Position numbers and translations under genes: made by a program | Notes under the pieces: model-generated | Database searches by the model: none | Seen by the model: the letters and a program-made list of their open reading frames with translations, nothing else | Told to the model about the DNA's origin: nothing | NCBI GenBank assembly: GCA_934371135.1 | Contig: CAKRNO010000035.1 | Coordinates: forward strand, 1 to 5,453 | DNA: 5,453 bases | Direction: 5' to 3' | From: an uncultured Eubacteriales bacterium | GTDB lineage: Bacteria; Bacillota; Clostridia; Oscillospirales; CAG-272 | Shown here: positions 4,477-5,453 of the stretch, one piece after another | How positions within the stretch are numbered: position 1 is the stretch's first letter | Layout of the letters: each line of letters begins with the position of its first letter

Positions 4477-5453
4477 TTATTCACCGTAAACAGAGGCATT
4501 TGCAAGGCAACGCTCGATCTTCATGAGGCGGTTGTATTTGCAGGTGCGCTCTCCGCGCACGGGTGCTCCCGTCTTGATAAACGGCGCCGAGGTCGCGACG
4601 GCGAGATCGGCGATGGTGGTATCCTCCGTCTCGCCCGATCGGTGCGATACGATCGTCCGGTAGCCGGAGCGATGCGCCATGTCCATGACAGTGAGCGTCT
4701 CGGTCAGCGTACCGATCTGGTTCGGCTTGATGAGGATGGCGTTACCGTACCCGTTCTCAATTCCCTCGGCGAGACGACGCGGGTTGGTGACGAACAGATC
4801 GTCCCCGACGAGCATGAGCTCCTCTCCGAGCCGCTCCGTGAGGAGCCGCCAGCCGTCGAAATCATCCTCTCCCATGCCGTCCTCGATGGAGACGATCGGG
4901 TACTGCGAGGAGAGCCCCTCCCAGTATTCCACCAGTTCCGCGGCGGAAAAGGCACGCCCCGACTTCGGGAGCCGGTACCCCTGCTCCGCTTTCCACTCGG
5001 TCGCGGCGGCATCCAGCGCAAGAGCAACGGCATCCGTGTGGTATCCCGCGCGTTCAATCGCCGTGAGGATCCATTCGATCGCCTCCCGCTCGTCCCCGAG
5101 GTCGGGGGCACAGCCCCCCTCGTCACCGACCGCGACCGTCAATCCCTTGGCTTTCAGGAGCTCCCGCAGCGCCGCCGTCACCTCCGCACCGATGCGCACG
5201 GCGTCCGCCATGCTGTCCGCGCCGAGGGGAACGATCATAAATTCCTGAATATCCAGGTTGTTCGCCGCGTGCTTACCGCCGTTCAGGATGTTCATCATCG
5301 GCACGGGGAGACGGAACGCCTTGGCGCCACCGAGGTACCGGAAAAGCGGGAGCCCGAGCGAGTTCGCCGCTGCCCGGGCAGCGGCGAGGGAGACGCCGAG
5401 GAGGGCGTTCGCCCCGAGGTGCGTCTTCTGCTCCGTCCCGTCCAGGGTCAGAA
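4477..5453 (-). CDS. eno: enolase (phosphopyruvate hydratase), N-terminus cut off by window edge
   Basis: The visible 324 residues (plus a partial codon at the edge) are the central and C-terminal part of enolase, which converts 2-phosphoglycerate to phosphoenolpyruvate in glycolysis. The full protein is usually about 430 residues, so about 105 N-terminal residues lie outside. Numbered within the fragment, HLGANALLGVSLA (11-23) starts the barrel domain and PVPMMNILNGGKHAANN (49-65) follows. The catalytic acids are in DIQEF (E70) and DEGG (E111). The Mg ligands are D147, E190 (SIEDG) and D217 (VGDDLFVTN). K242 in ILIKPNQIGTLTE, H270 in SHRSGETED and K293 in IKTGAP complete the active site. All expected residues are present, so the enzyme should be active. 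DEGGCAP replaces the usual DEGGFAP, a mild oddity. It converges on ybaK with 78 bases between the stops. In reading this gene, a GTG at 5304 is an internal valine codon, not a start. Confidence 0.97.
   Translation of the reverse strand, partial: LTLDGTEQKTHLGANALLGVSLAAARAAANSLGLPLFRYLGGAKAFRLPVPMMNILNGGKHAANNLDIQEFMIVPLGADSMADAVRIGAEVTAALRELLKAKGLTVAVGDEGGCAPDLGDEREAIEWILTAIERAGYHTDAVALALDAAATEWKAEQGYRLPKSGRAFSAAELVEYWEGLSSQYPIVSIEDGMGEDDFDGWRLLTERLGEELMLVGDDLFVTNPRRLAEGIENGYGNAILIKPNQIGTLTETLTVMDMAHRSGYRTIVSHRSGETEDTTIADLAVATSAPFIKTGAPVRGERTCKYNRLMKIERCLANASVYGE

Noticed and set aside
4679..5248. Plus-strand open frame of 189 codons opposite enolase
   Set aside because: It is a Ser/Arg-rich shadow of the conserved enolase coding strand.

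Overview
The window looks like a chromosomal segment of a GC-rich bacterium, probably a member of the Firmicutes in the broad sense. The suggestion comes from strong AGGAG-type ribosome binding sites, a CCA-encoded tRNA, and the look of the YbaK and enolase sequences. A Negativicutes/Selenomonadales-like host is my best guess, but that is inference from general impression and is weak. I see no insertion sequence, phage gene, CRISPR array or other mobile element. Coding regions are dense and similar in base composition.

Layout. Positions 1-3438 hold a three-gene minus-strand operon: a three-pass membrane protein with a large hydrophilic domain (start near 3438), a MoxR-type AAA+ ATPase (1926 to 712), and a DUF58/vWA-like protein (705 down to the left edge, C-terminus missing). 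The gaps are 39 and 6 bases. An extended -10 promoter lies at 3497-3525. Positions 3439-3752 are a divergent intergenic region with this promoter, several inverted repeats and, on the plus strand, a near-consensus promoter (3714-3742) for a tRNA-Lys(UUU) gene at 3753-3828. A textbook terminator follows the tRNA, then a ybaK-type aminoacyl-tRNA deacylase (3925-4398). A strong hairpin at 4421-4447 separates ybaK from a convergent enolase gene (minus strand, 4477 to the right edge, N-terminus missing).

How the genes work together. MoxR and DUF58 proteins form a recurrent bacterial pair in which the ATPase is thought to act as a chaperone for assembly or activation of partner proteins, often vWA/MIDAS proteins. 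The membrane protein transcribed first is the likely envelope partner in this locus. Its function is unknown and it is the least characterised gene here. The tRNA, ybaK and eno are translation-quality-control and glycolysis housekeeping genes and have no obvious functional link to the operon.

Most notable observations: a C3-A70 mismatch in the tRNA-Lys acceptor stem; a roughly 55-residue Ala/Pro/Lys-rich tail on the MoxR protein; the uncharacterised membrane protein; and overlapping, mutually exclusive hairpins in the unassigned 3618-3701 stretch. I did not find convincing evidence of a wholly new biological system in the window.
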